A stretch of DNA of 64,000 bases from Phoenix dactylifera. Lineage: Eukaryota > Streptophyta > Magnoliopsida > Arecales > Arecaceae. A program made the translations under genes and the position numbers. The notes under the pieces are model-generated. The model worked only from the letters and a program-made list of their open reading frames with translations. It did no database searches and was not told the origin of the DNA. The DNA lies in NCBI RefSeq assembly GCF_009389715.1, contig NC_052404.1:11478480-11542479 (forward strand), given 5' to 3'. Numbering within the stretch: the stretch's first letter is position 1; each line of letters starts with the position of its first letter. Positions 1 through 10,206 of the stretch are shown here, piece after piece.

Positions 1-645
1 AAAAACCGTATACTAGGGGCATTTATGCAAAAACAATATTTTACGAAGGTATAAAAATAAATATAAATTTTAAAAAAATATTCGTGCAAATTTAAATTTT
101 TAGAATGAAAAAAATTCTTAAAAATATATACAACATTCTACACTTGAATCAGTTTTTTTTTTTTGTATAAACAAATTTTTTGCAGATATTATTAATATAT
201 AAATTTATTCTATTTTATTTTATTTATGATAAGGTGAAGAACGAACCGGATCTCTTTTGCTATATGGTGGTTGTTATAATATAATTAGATGATAATCTGA
301 TGATCGCCATGATTCAGTGACGTTATAGCAGTTATTATAATGTTGCGATGATTTAAATTTGAAACCTTGGACCGAGATACGTGAGTATGGATTGGAGGGA
401 TTATTTATGATGTGCCCGTCAATCAGAAGGTTCAGATGGCAGGTGTGGGTACAGTGTACAGCGGGATGTGGTCGCGCGCGACGAAGTCATATTTGTGATT
501 AGGTGAGGCCAGGCGTCAACGTGGGTGGGGTTTCGACCAGCCCATAATATTCGGGCTGGGGCCCACAAATCAGACGTCCGGCAGCACTTCCCCGACCGGG
601 AGCATCTGATGAGTTGTCCTCATCCTCTCCCGCTATATCCGTCGT

Positions 646-699
<54 letters not shown>

Positions 700-2040
700 G
701 TTGTCCGTGAGACTCTCGGCCTTTTCCTTTTTTTTATACTTCTTGCCCTCTTCGCTGCTCCAAGGAAAAATTTGGAAAGGGCTCCTCTGGTTTGTCCTGG
801 AAATTTTTAGGTTGCTTCCCTTTAACTTTTTGGCGGTAGGATTTTGCTATAAGAGATAGCGATTTCACGTGGAATATGAACCGCAGGTCCGGTTGCTAGA
901 AGTCACGCTTCAATTTTTGGAGGGTGGACTCCAACTGCACTTAAAATATGATGCAAGAACTCATTTGCCGCACGCTATAAGTCTTTTGGCATTAGTCGAA
1001 CATTCAGACATCTTACCTTCATCGAAATAATCACCAAGGACCCATCTGTTCTCGGTCAATACTGCCTAATGCCACGAAACTTGATGATCTAATTCAAGGA
1101 TTGTTCGATTCAGGCCGGAATTGTTAGATTATTGATTAAATTACTCATATCAAAGTAAATAATTTGATCAAAAACTAAGAAAGTCAACTCGATAACTAGA
1201 TTGAGTTTTTATATGGATTGGTTATCCAACTCGATCGTATTTTTAGACCTATCCTGTTAGAAATATGTCATCTATGTTATGCACACTTAAACTTGTGTAG
1301 CTGTTATTAATTAGTACTTTATTTTTTATAACTTTAAATTATTTAATGTTAGATTTGATATTATTTTATACCAACTATTTTTTGGATTGGCTCGTGATCT
1401 ACTCGCATCGTTGAAAACCTAGGTTTCTATGATTTGAAACTCTGGTATGTGTCACAGTGACTAATGGATTAATTACCGAATTGGCTGGAAACGGAGCCAA
1501 TCAATCTCATTGGCACAAATAAAAAAAAAAAAGAAGAAGCTGGAAGTGAGAATGTGAAGAATTTTAACTCTAGATTTAAGAATGTTTTTAAACTTTACAC
1601 TCTGCACAGAAATTATGGCATGAATAGATTGCATATAACATCCTACCCATATTTATCAAAGATTCATAGAGTTCCAGTTGTCTGAGAAAGTGCTGCATGC
1701 ATGCTAGGACTTGTATGGATGACTTGAAGGTAGTGATCAAGATGCTGACAGCTTAGGTGGAAATGTTCAAAAAGGACACTGCATGGTGTTGAATTACCAG
1801 TACAAGAGGACGTGATGATGGCTAGAGTACATATGTTATGTTTTCAATAACAAGGTTCTTTGTTGGTTAGTTTCTTAGTACATATCTCTTTAACAAAAAA
1901 ATGTTTATTTGTGTATATGCATAAAAAGTCGTGCAGGTGAATGGAAGTTGGCTAATGTGTCTTGGCATTGGCGCCATGATCGCAAATAAGTGCATAACTA
2001 TCATCCTAATCCTATATTGAACTAACGTTACATCATCAGC
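1..2040. other. AT-rich intergenic DNA, no gene seen
   Basis: No open reading frame here resembles a known protein. The short frames at 499-860 are readings of a CT/GA microsatellite. The tract is AT-rich with scattered homopolymers. The LINE fragment that follows starts at about 2045 with no clear target duplication visible. Confidence 0.6.
649..697. repeat. (CT)n microsatellite
   Basis: About 24 uninterrupted CT units. Both strands read through as Ser-Leu or Arg-Glu repeats, so the apparent proteins here are artefacts. Confidence 0.97.
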
Positions 2041-2407
2041 CTAGTTACAAGGTTTAGTTCACCTGCTGATGAGCCGAGAGCCAGACCGGCAGATAGAGAA
2101 GGAATGGATTTGGAGGATGCGGATTCACCCGCGTGCGACGCTCTTCATCTGGAAGGTGGCATGGGGTTGCTTACCAACTAGGAGCTTGTTAGCATGGCGT
2201 GGGATGAGGATCACTCAGGATTGTGAGGTGTGCATAGATACCGAGGAGATTATTGATCATGTTCTGCTGCAGTGTTCCAGAGCCAGGAAGATTTGGAGGA
2301 GATCATCAGACCTATTGCCCCACTCAGTCGAGTTGGTACAGGATCTGATTCATTGGTTGAGGGTCTTCATGCGGAGGCCTAGTACTGCCGAGTCAGGGAT
2401 TCGCTAG

Positions 2408-2895
2408 TGATGGGGACATCAGAGCTGATTATTTTTCCGCCTAGTCCACCATCTTATTTGCATATTTATTTTATTTTATTTCTGGCTTGTTTGCATTTTA
2501 GGGCTTATCTGTATTATTTTTGGACTTATTAGGAGTTATTTCTGTGTAAGGGGGTATTAAGTTAATTGTGTTTATTTGGGCTCTATATATAAGGGACTAT
2601 TTTCATGATTAGGGTTTTAATGAAGGATTAAAGGTTTCCTCCCCCCGTCTCTCTTCCTCCCTTCCCGTCTCTCTTTTCCTCCTCTCTTCTTCTCCCTCTT
2701 CTCCTCCTCTCTGCTGCTCTTCCTCTCTTCTTCTCCTCCTGTTCTTCCTCCCTCTTCCTCTGTTTCCTATTTTAAAGCCACGGCAGTCATCCCAAGAGTG
2801 AATCATCACCGCTGCAGCCACCTCTCCTGTGACCGGATCTACATCAACTCATCGTCACCGCTGCAGCCACCTCTCTCGTGATCGGTTCTACATCA
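2408..2895 (+). mobile_element. Solo-LTR-like insertion inside the LINE
   Basis: A 488-bp block interrupts the LINE between its zinc-binding and RNase H regions. It starts with TGATGGGG and ends with CTACATCA, the TG...CA ends of LTRs. It is flanked by gctag (2403-2407) and gctgg (2896-2900), a 5-bp target duplication with one difference. Inside are a TATATATAAGG box near 2584 and a pyrimidine-rich downstream stretch, as in LTR promoter regions. No internal retrotransposon domains are present, so a solo LTR left by recombination is the simplest reading. It is a fossil, younger than the LINE it interrupts. Confidence 0.72.
2803..2895 (+). repeat. Two-copy tandem repeat at the 3' end of the solo-LTR-like block
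   Basis: Two adjacent units of about 45 bp share the core ACCGCTGCAGCCACCTCTC and both end in CTACATCA. The second unit ends exactly at the inferred LTR boundary. This looks like a small duplication inside the LTR, or a duplicated LTR end. Confidence 0.75.
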
Positions 2896-3431
2896 GCTGG
2901 GCATATTTGGCTTATTATATTTGGTTGGACAGGAATGCTAGCTTGTTCGAGGGCAGGAGGTTACCCCGAGGATGGTGGTGGACAGAGCGATACGTCATGC
3001 GAGGGAGATCACCATAGTTGCTGCGAGGTTCTCTTCTGGGATGGCCAGGGACATATGGGATACTCTTTCCACTGCCACAGCGCCCAGGTAGTATGTCGGT
3101 GGACGGATTGTCCGGAGGTGTTGGTTTTGTGATTAGAGATCATCTCGGAAGAATGATAGCAGCTGGTGGCCGTCGTACGCATGGACTTACTGCTGTTGGG
3201 ACGGAGCTGCGGGCAGCTTGGGAAGGGATATCCTATGCCAGGCAGGTACTTGGTGCCGAGCGTTTATGCCTTGAGGGGGACTCCTCTGTGGTGATTGACA
3301 GGGTTCGAGGATTGGACAGATATAGTGATGGTCATCCTCTTATCCGTGACACTCGTAGGTTGGCTGATCAGGAGTTGAGCGATTTTCAGTCTTTACATAT
3401 TTTTCGGAAGGCAAACAGTGCAGCAGACTAG

Positions 3432-5705
3432 TGTCACGCCCCAAGCCCGAGGCGCGGCAGACGCCGCACGCTCGCACGGCGGGCCGCGCAGGCGTGCAAG
3501 GCAGCAGATCATATCAAAGCAATCACAGATGCTTAAAACTGATATAAATATTTAAGTTGTTCAAAAGCAATCTTACAAAATTTCAAATAACATATACTGA
3601 CGTAAGTCAAATACTCTAATCAATCTAACTAAAGGATCAATAACTGAAGAAATCGTCGGAAAATCTAGCGCACTCAATCCTGTGAGATCAAGCCTCTGGA
3701 TCTGAAAAGTGGAGAAAACAGAATAATGAGCTACACTAGCCCAGTAAGCTACAAAATACCCCAAAGTGGGGTCAGAGCATATCAAATCAAAATGCAGGAT
3801 AATGTCTGGAATAAATAACATCGTTTTACTGTTTTCAAAACTTATTATCATTTTTCCAAAAATATGATATCAGAATCTCAATATGATAGGCTACGGCCAC
3901 GTAACCCAGTGGCATGGGTTGCACAAAGTGCCAAATCCACTATTTTTATCCACCGATGGCAGCCGGTGTTGCACAAAAGTGCCAAATCCACTATATTTAT
4001 CCACCTATGGCAGCCGGTGTCCAGAAACCACTATTCTAATCACCGGTGGCCCGGTGTCGAAACTGGTTCCTCACATATTACAAGTCGACAGGTCCAACGT
4101 ATAATCCCCATTGGCGGGGCCAGAACAGAACAAAACAGATCATAGCCATGCTGAGAATACATATATATAAAAACAGATTTCATAAATTTTTCAGTCATAG
4201 TTTACGGATTTCAAAGCATAATTTTCAAATAAAATTTAGCATGCCAGACCCATTTTATAGAATACAAAACATTTATCAGGATTTAATCTATTTATCAAAT
4301 AATTTGAAAATCACACTCGAAGTATTAAGTTACTTACCTTTTCTCGCTTAATTCCTACTTCAGGTAGGCGGATCAAGTTCACCTGTTAACATTTAATTAA
4401 TTTCTTTGTAAATTTCAGAGCTAAGCAAAACCAAAAGTAATACTATTGGACATGGCCCAACAGGGCTCAGAGTTGGCCCATAATGGGCATGGCCCGATAG
4501 GGCCCATATCGGGCATGGCCCAATTGGCCCGCATAGATCCAGCCCAATAGGGCCCCCAAAGTTGGTCTCTAATGGATTATTTATGCATTGCAGGGGCTAA
4601 TACTTAATTATAGGGTACTGTTCTATAATAAAACTTTAGTGGAGGGACCAATCGAATACATTTAGGGACTCTTATGTAATAATCTTTCTTATAGGGATCA
4701 AACATAACTTGCAGAAGGCTCTTTTGTGAAATAATATAATGCCAAGGGTTTAACTGCAAAATTCCATTTATTGGCCAAATGGGTTCGGATTTCGGGTTCC
4801 GGGTTCGGGTTCGGATTCCAGGCTCGGATCTGAACTGGATTTCGGGTTTCGAATTTTTTTTTTTCGAGTTTCGGGTTGGGATCGGGCCCAAGTTGGGCCC
4901 GCGGTGAACAGGGCCCATGCTTGGCCCCGTTCGGCCCGTAAGGGCCATCATCTTCCCCAACCCCCCCCCCCCATGAACAGGGAAGATAGAAACCGAGAGA
5001 AGGGAGAGGAAAGAGGGTAGAGGGCCGGCCTGGGTGGCCAGAGGCTGTTGCCCGGTTGACGGCCAGCCGGCCGCAGTGGCGGCCGGCGGCCGTTGCGGTG
5101 GCTGACAGGGAGGAAGAGACCGAGAGTGGTCTCGGTTTGGGGCCAAAACAGAGGGGGAAAAATCAAGGACAAATGGAAATGGAACGAAGAGCCAAAGAAA
5201 GGGTTTACCGGCGGTCGACGGAGGCGGCGGATCCCGGCCGCAGGTGGCTCAATTCGGCGGTCAAGTGGCGGCGACGGCAGTGGGGCTTTCCGACAGCCAA
5301 AACAAATCTTGGAACAGGGGATGGCCCACGAAGGGGCTTCGGATGGTTGATCGGGCGGGAGGGCATGCCGGTCACCAAGGAGAGGAGGAGGAGGGAAGGA
5401 GGGAGGAGAGGCTTGGGGTGGCCCTAGGGGAAGGAATAGATGGGGTTTTATCGCCCCATCGTAACGGTCCTCCGCCGCGAAAATTGCGGCGGTCGAGCGA
5501 GATCCACGGCCGTGAATCGGCCGCGGATGGACTGGGAGGGGTGCCGCGGGATTCCCGCGGCGCCCTTGCCCCGTTTGCCCCCCCCCCCCCCCCCCACGGA
5601 GGAGCCGGAGAGGATCGCCATCGCGATCCTTTGTTCTGGCTCCTTCCCTAATTGAATCGGGGCTGAAGTCGGTGAGGGCTGCCGACTTCAGCCTCGTGTC
5701 TCACA
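3432..5705 (+). mobile_element. Long-LTR-like insertion (about 2.27 kb) inside the LINE
   Basis: This block separates the RNase H region of the LINE from its last residues. It begins TGTCACGCCCC, ends CTCACA, and is flanked by actag (3427-3431) and actgg (5706-5710). Removing the block and one flank restores continuous LINE sense at that point. It has the TG...CA ends and 5-bp duplication of an LTR element, but I see no gag or pol domain. A long solo LTR or a non-autonomous LARD-like element fits best. Composition is uneven: AT-rich to about 4.4 kb, then GC-rich with short C-runs near 4963 and 5578. It is a fossil whose family I cannot name. Confidence 0.65.
5661..5693. repeat. Perfect 12-bp inverted repeat near the element's 3' end
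   Basis: GGCTGAAGTCGG at 5661-5672 pairs exactly with CCGACTTCAGCC at 5682-5693 across a 9-base loop. It ends 12 bp before the inferred end of the long-LTR-like insertion. It could form a transcript hairpin, but its role is unknown. Confidence 0.85.
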
Positions 5706-5861
5706 ACTGGGTTGCCTCCTATGTTGTCCGGCACTTCGGAGAGATCATATGGACATCGGTCGGAGAGATACCTCCTACTTTATACTCTTTTCTTTCTTCA
5801 GATATGGCTGGATGTACTCACGTTAGAGTATATGAAATGCCGTTTTTATCCACAAAAAAAA

Positions 5862-6766
5862 TATGTATGGTGTTTGGCATCAAACTGGTAAATTATCATG
5901 TTGAGCTATATGATGTTTGCTCAAGTTGCCAATGTGGATTTTTTAAATTCTTTGTGAAGCTATCTGGATTTTGTTACTTCCTAGCACTCTTGGTGGTAAT
6001 GATACACATCTGTGCTGTTTCTGCGCCATCTGTTTCGAACTCTTTAGGAAAGAGGACTCTACGATAAACTTAAAAGAGAAAAGTTTTATTGATTAATATA
6101 ATCTTCTAAGGCTACTGCCCCATTCTTCTTAGAATTTGGAGTTACAAATCTATAATAAGAACTTGATTAGCGAACGTTCACAAAATATATTTGTGCAGCT
6201 GCATCAAAGCAGAAAACTTTCTAATGGCCAACAAAGTCAGAAGAAAAAGAATTTAGCTTTGAACGAATTAAGAACTCTTAATAACATATATACATTGAAG
6301 CATATATTGATATTTTAGGCTTTCCTTCTCAGCAACAATAGTCTAAAGCATTGGATTTATGCTGGACAAAGGTAGCTCCTCGCCCTTATCTATTAAATTA
6401 TTTTTAGGAGCAATCCCTGCAAGCCTTCTCCATTTTTTCTTCCTGTTTGCTGCTGAGAACAGCTTGCTTTTATTCACAAAAAAAATGAGTTAGATCAAGT
6501 GAGGATATGTTATGCTGCACTTAGCTTAATATCACATTCATAGTTACAAGTTACAGTCATAAAGCTTTATAATATGAATATTTTGCAATCGGGTTTTCCA
6601 CGTTCCTGACTTTAGCAAATAATTCACACAGAGCATGACATGTAGAAATTCCAGGTGTGCATTGCTTTCCGAACATTTTCTTAGAGAACTATATATGTAG
6701 AGTTTGGAGAAAGGAAAAGAATGAAAAAGCGAAAGCACAAAGAAAACATGGTAGAGGGCTATGATC

Positions 6767-6768
<2 letters not shown>
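5862..6768. other. Intergenic DNA, nothing recognised
   Basis: AT-rich sequence between the LINE tail and the (TA)n tract upstream of the Dof gene. Short open frames occur on both strands, but none has recognisable domains or splice structure. Confidence 0.55.

Positions 6769-6861
<93 letters not shown>
6769..6861. repeat. (TA)n microsatellite about 0.56 kb upstream of the Dof start
   Basis: An uninterrupted TA run of about 93 bp. It lies in the likely promoter of the Dof gene and should be highly length-variable. Confidence 0.97.
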
Positions 6862-6863
<2 letters not shown>

Positions 6864-7129
6864 TACATGCAAGCTAGGAGAGAGGAGAGAGAGTCGAAGA
6901 TGACCCTTCCACACCCCACCACCAAGCCCAACCTTTTTCCTTTTCGTATGTTTGCTTACTGTTCCACCATTTTTTTTACCATTTCACATTAAATAATAAT
7001 AATAATACTATTAGGGCTTCCATGGACCCTCCCCCTTGTACCCGTTTCCTATCTCAACTTTCCATGCATGAAGTATCCACTCACCCCTCCCACTGATCCA
7101 CAGCAATTCATTTAGAAACTTAGTGACTA

Positions 7130-7423
7130 AGGAAATCTCTCCCTCTCTCTCGCTCCGTCCCTCCCTCCCTCCCTCCCCGTATCAGCTCATTCAACCCTAC
7201 CTCAGAAAATAAAAATATAAAAGCCACCACAGAAGAAAGGAAATAAATTCCCTCCTTTTCTTTTCTTTCTCCTTCTCTCTCTCTCTCTCTCTCTCTCGTT
7301 GCTTTCTTCTCTCTGAAACCCCTTGTGCGTGTGATTCTCCACCATCTATAAACCCCATCAACCTTTTGCAAAAAAAAAAGAAAAGAAAAGAAACAAAGCC
7401 AAAAATAAACCCTCCATCCAACC
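7130..7423 (+). promoter_or_regulatory. CT-rich probable 5' leader of the Dof gene
   Basis: The 300 bp before the Dof start codon are strongly pyrimidine-rich, with CCCTCCCTC stretches and a (CT)n run near 7275-7297. This composition is common in plant 5' leaders and core promoters. No transcription start or TATA box could be fixed with confidence. Confidence 0.45.
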
Positions 7424-8675
7424 ATGGTTTTTCCATCTGTTCCTGTCTACCTAGATCCGCCTAACTGGAACCTGGTGAGTCCCCTCCTCTCCTCTCTTCT
7501 TCCCTTCCTTCTTTTTCCCGAAGTTTCAACTTATTCCGTAGCTTCTTCATCAATAAAGCATAAAAAAAGCCAGAAATATTCTCACACTTTTCTCTTCTTG
7601 AATATACCAGTAACCATAATTTCCTTTATCTTCTGTTTTTTTTTGTTATCATCAATTGATGTAGCAGCAAGCGCATCATCAGGCCGGGAGCAGCAGAGGT
7701 GGCGGCAGCGGCGAGGCTTCCCAGCTCCCTACGGGAGCGGTCGCACCGCGCCCGGAGGGCCCGATGGCTGGCTCGATCCGGCCTGGATCCATGGCGGAGC
7801 GCGCCCGCCTGGCCAAGATCCCCCAGCCGGAGCCGGCGCTCAAGTGCCCGCGCTGCGACTCCACCAACACCAAGTTCTGCTACTTCAACAACTACTCCCT
7901 GTCACAGCCCCGCCACTTCTGCAAGACGTGCCGCCGCTATTGGACACGCGGCGGGGCGCTTCGCAACGTCCCAGTTGGTGGCGGCTGCCGCCGCAACAAG
8001 CGAACCAAGTCCGCCGGCAGTAGCTCCTCCAAGTCTTCAGCTGCCGCCACCGCCAGCGCTGCAGACCGCCAGGCCTGCGCCTCCTCTTCGACCTCCTCCA
8101 CTGCCGCATCGGTCGGTATCGGCGGTGCAATCCCATCCAACCTCTCTATGCCGCCCCAGCTGCCGTTCATGGCTGCCTCGTTGCACCCACTGGCAGACTA
8201 TGACGCGCCCAACATCGGGTTGAGCTTTGCCGGGATCCAACCGGCCGATGTGGTCGACTATCAGGTGGGGATCAGCAGCAGCTCGGGCGGTACTGGCGTT
8301 GGGTTGGAGCAGTGGAGGCTTCCGCAGATCCAGCAGTTCCCTTTCTTGGGAGGGTTAGAACCCACGCTGCCACCACCGGCACCAGCTCCTGGGCTTTTCC
8401 CTTTTGACGGAGAAGGTGGCGGGATCGTTGGCGGAGCGTTCGCCGGGCCGGTCCACATGAAGGCAACTGGCTCTGGGCTCATCACACAGCTGGCTTCAGT
8501 GAAGATGGAAGACAACCGACGGGGGCTCAGTTTGCCTAGACAGTACCCAAGCGTTCCCCGAAATGATCAATATTGGGGCGGCGGCGGCGGCGGCGGTAGC
8601 AGCGGCGGCGGCGGCGGCGGCTGGGCAGCAGACCTCTCGGGTTTCAACTCTTCATCAGCTGGCAATCTCTTGTAG
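7424..8675 (+). CDS. Dof zinc-finger transcription factor (DOF5.1/DOF2.4/DOF3.6-like), two exons
   Basis: Dof proteins are plant transcription factors that bind AAAG core sites in promoters. Exon 1 (7424-7474) encodes [17 protein letters not shown], the conserved N-terminus of the DOF5.1/DOF2.4/DOF3.6 branch, and ends at a GTGAGT donor. Exon 2 begins at 7665 or 7668 and runs to TAG at 8673-8675, giving about 353 residues. The Dof finger is complete: Cys78, Cys81, Cys103 and Cys106 in the C-x2-C-x21-C-x2-C pattern, followed by the basic [20 protein letters not shown] tail. Downstream are Ser/Ala-rich and Pro-rich stretches and a Gly-rich run near the C-terminus, usual for these activators. In Arabidopsis this branch includes PEAR1/PEAR2 (vascular growth) and DOF5.1 (leaf polarity), so a similar developmental role is an inference. 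The coding DNA is much more GC-rich than its surroundings, as in many monocot genes. Confidence 0.95.
7475..7667 (+). other. Dof intron with tandem NAGNAG acceptor
   Basis: The intron starts GTGAGT at 7475. Its 3' end reads GTAGCAG, giving two in-frame AG acceptors at 7664 and 7667. Choosing one or the other adds or drops a single Gln before QAHHQ. An upstream T-run gives a normal polypyrimidine tract. Confidence 0.8.
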
Positions 8676-9449
8676 TTCGTGGTAACCATATACTTGGAAG
8701 CTTAATTTTTTCAATGGCTTCACGGAAGGAACTGCTTGACTGGAGAAAGGAGAAGAAGCAACGGTAGCTGATTAGTCCTACAAAAACCTTTCTGAACTTG
8801 CATCGATCGGTCTCGATAGGTCTAAAATGGTGGGTGACATCCGTTCAACAAGTTGTGAAAAACTTTAGAAACGGTAGGCAGCTCTTGTCTTTGATTTATT
8901 TTGGGTTGGTGTTTTCCTACGTCTTTTTTCCCCCGTATCTCATAGTATGGTTGCAAAAATGTGGTGCATGCGCAAGTTCATGGAACTTGGTATCTCTGAC
9001 ATGCAGAGCTAGTTGTTACAAATGAGCAGGAGCATTGTGTTCTGGAATAATTATTTCCTGTGAACATCAGCACTCATTGTTTTGTCATGTGATGATCTCT
9101 GTCAACAGTAGCACCCCAATAGTTTTACAAGTATCTCTATGCGAATTGTTCATTGAAGTGTATGCTTATTTATCAGATGCAATTATAACTAACGTGGATG
9201 TGAGAAGCAGGAGTTGTGTCTGCTCTGGTGTGCTCAAGCAGGCTTCAGCATTTCATTGACCATGGAAGCTGGAAAACATAGGCTTTCTCAATTTAGACAT
9301 CATTTGGGAGTAAATGTCATCTATGTTAGTATAATTTGAATATGGATTGGTTTAGATTCTTTTTTGACATGGTTTGGTATAGGAGTAGCCACGGTTTCGG
9401 CATTTCATGATCTTGCAACTTTAGTATTTAAAATAGCGCTCTCTCTCTC

Positions 9450-9509
<60 letters not shown>

Positions 9510-10167
9510 CCTATTCGTTCTTTGGAGTCTGGAAGGTGCAGCTACTCCCCACACTTTGGTATCTCTACCTTCACAGAAAACTCTAATTTGAGATGATGAA
9601 GCCTAATTTGACATAAAACTCTAATCTGAAATACTTCTCACAACTTTAAGATTGATGCAACCTACTTTGAAGCCTTTCCTGGTCTTTAAGTATGACCGCA
9701 CGCAGATTAAAGCTCTGTTGCAGCATTCTTCTCATCTTTTTAACACATTGCCAACTCGCGCACTCATCTTTGACCAGCATTTCTTTCATGTAACTTTGTA
9801 TTCATTCATGCGCTATCATGCATTGCACATTTGTAGTATTTTAGAGATAGATTGCCTGCAAACTCAGTTGGTCTATAACGTTATGTTCTGATCATTTGGA
9901 GGCCGAAAATTCCCTATTCCGCAATCGAACAAAAAAAAAAGAAGCCCTAGTATTACAGATCCCACCATTTCAATGTTATGTAATGTTATATTGAATCATC
10001 GAGTCTGTCTTTCTAATTCCACTTAGCATTTTGTAGGGCATGTTCTTATATAAATACATATAACATAATACGTACATACATTTATATAATGTATGTATAT
10101 ATATACTATGTCTGAATGTAGAGAGAGAGAGGAGGGGGGGAAGAGAGAGGGGGGCATGGAGAAAGAG

Positions 10168-10169
<2 letters not shown>
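8676..10169. other. Region downstream of the Dof gene, no further gene seen
   Basis: The first few hundred bases probably hold the 3' untranslated region. The rest carries a (CT)n microsatellite at about 9438-9505 and short frames without recognisable domains. No poly(A) signal could be chosen confidently. Confidence 0.5.
9438..9505. repeat. (CT)n microsatellite with CG interruptions
   Basis: About 34 CT units interrupted by a CG step near 9460 and ending at TCGCTG. The open frame across it is a Leu-Ser artefact. Confidence 0.95.

Positions 10170-10205
<36 letters not shown>
10170..10205. repeat. 36-nucleotide G homopolymer
   Basis: An uninterrupted run of 36 G on the plus strand, preceded by GA- and G-rich sequence from about 10121. 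It can form G-quadruplex structures and is prone to sequencing and assembly length error. Confidence 0.95.

Positions 10206-10206
<1 letters not shown>

Larger units (their letters stand above)
2045..5861 (+). mobile_element. 5'-truncated LINE with RT zinc-binding and RNase H regions, split by two insertions
   Basis: The frame at 2069-2407 reads as the zinc-binding domain that follows the reverse transcriptase in plant L1-type LINEs. Its landmarks are FIWKVAWGCLPTR, then a Cys-x2-Cys and a later His/Cys pair (CEVC...DHVLLQC). After an insertion, coding sense resumes at about 2896 (AYLAYYIWLDRNASLFEG) and runs into an RNase H domain ending near 3426 (VGFVIRDHLGRMIAA, ELRAAWEGI, LEGDSS). After a second insertion it resumes at 5706 (WVASYVVRHFGEIIW), and the element ends in a short A-run near 5861. 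The reverse transcriptase core and 5' end are missing, as expected from truncated target-primed integration. It is an old, non-autonomous copy. The 5' edge is approximate. Confidence 0.85.

Noticed and set aside
499-859. Arg-Glu and Ser-Leu rich open frames
   Set aside because: They are the two strands of a CT/GA microsatellite, not proteins.
3018-3431. Host RNase H-like protein
   Set aside because: The flanking LINE zinc-binding and C-terminal pieces show that it is retroelement sequence.
6721-6903. Tyr-Ile repeat open frame
   Set aside because: Reading of the (TA)n tract. The same applies at 25632-25916.
7679-8515. Several other-frame and minus-strand open frames over the Dof gene
   Set aside because: High GC content removes stops in all frames. 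Only the frame with the Dof finger matches a family.
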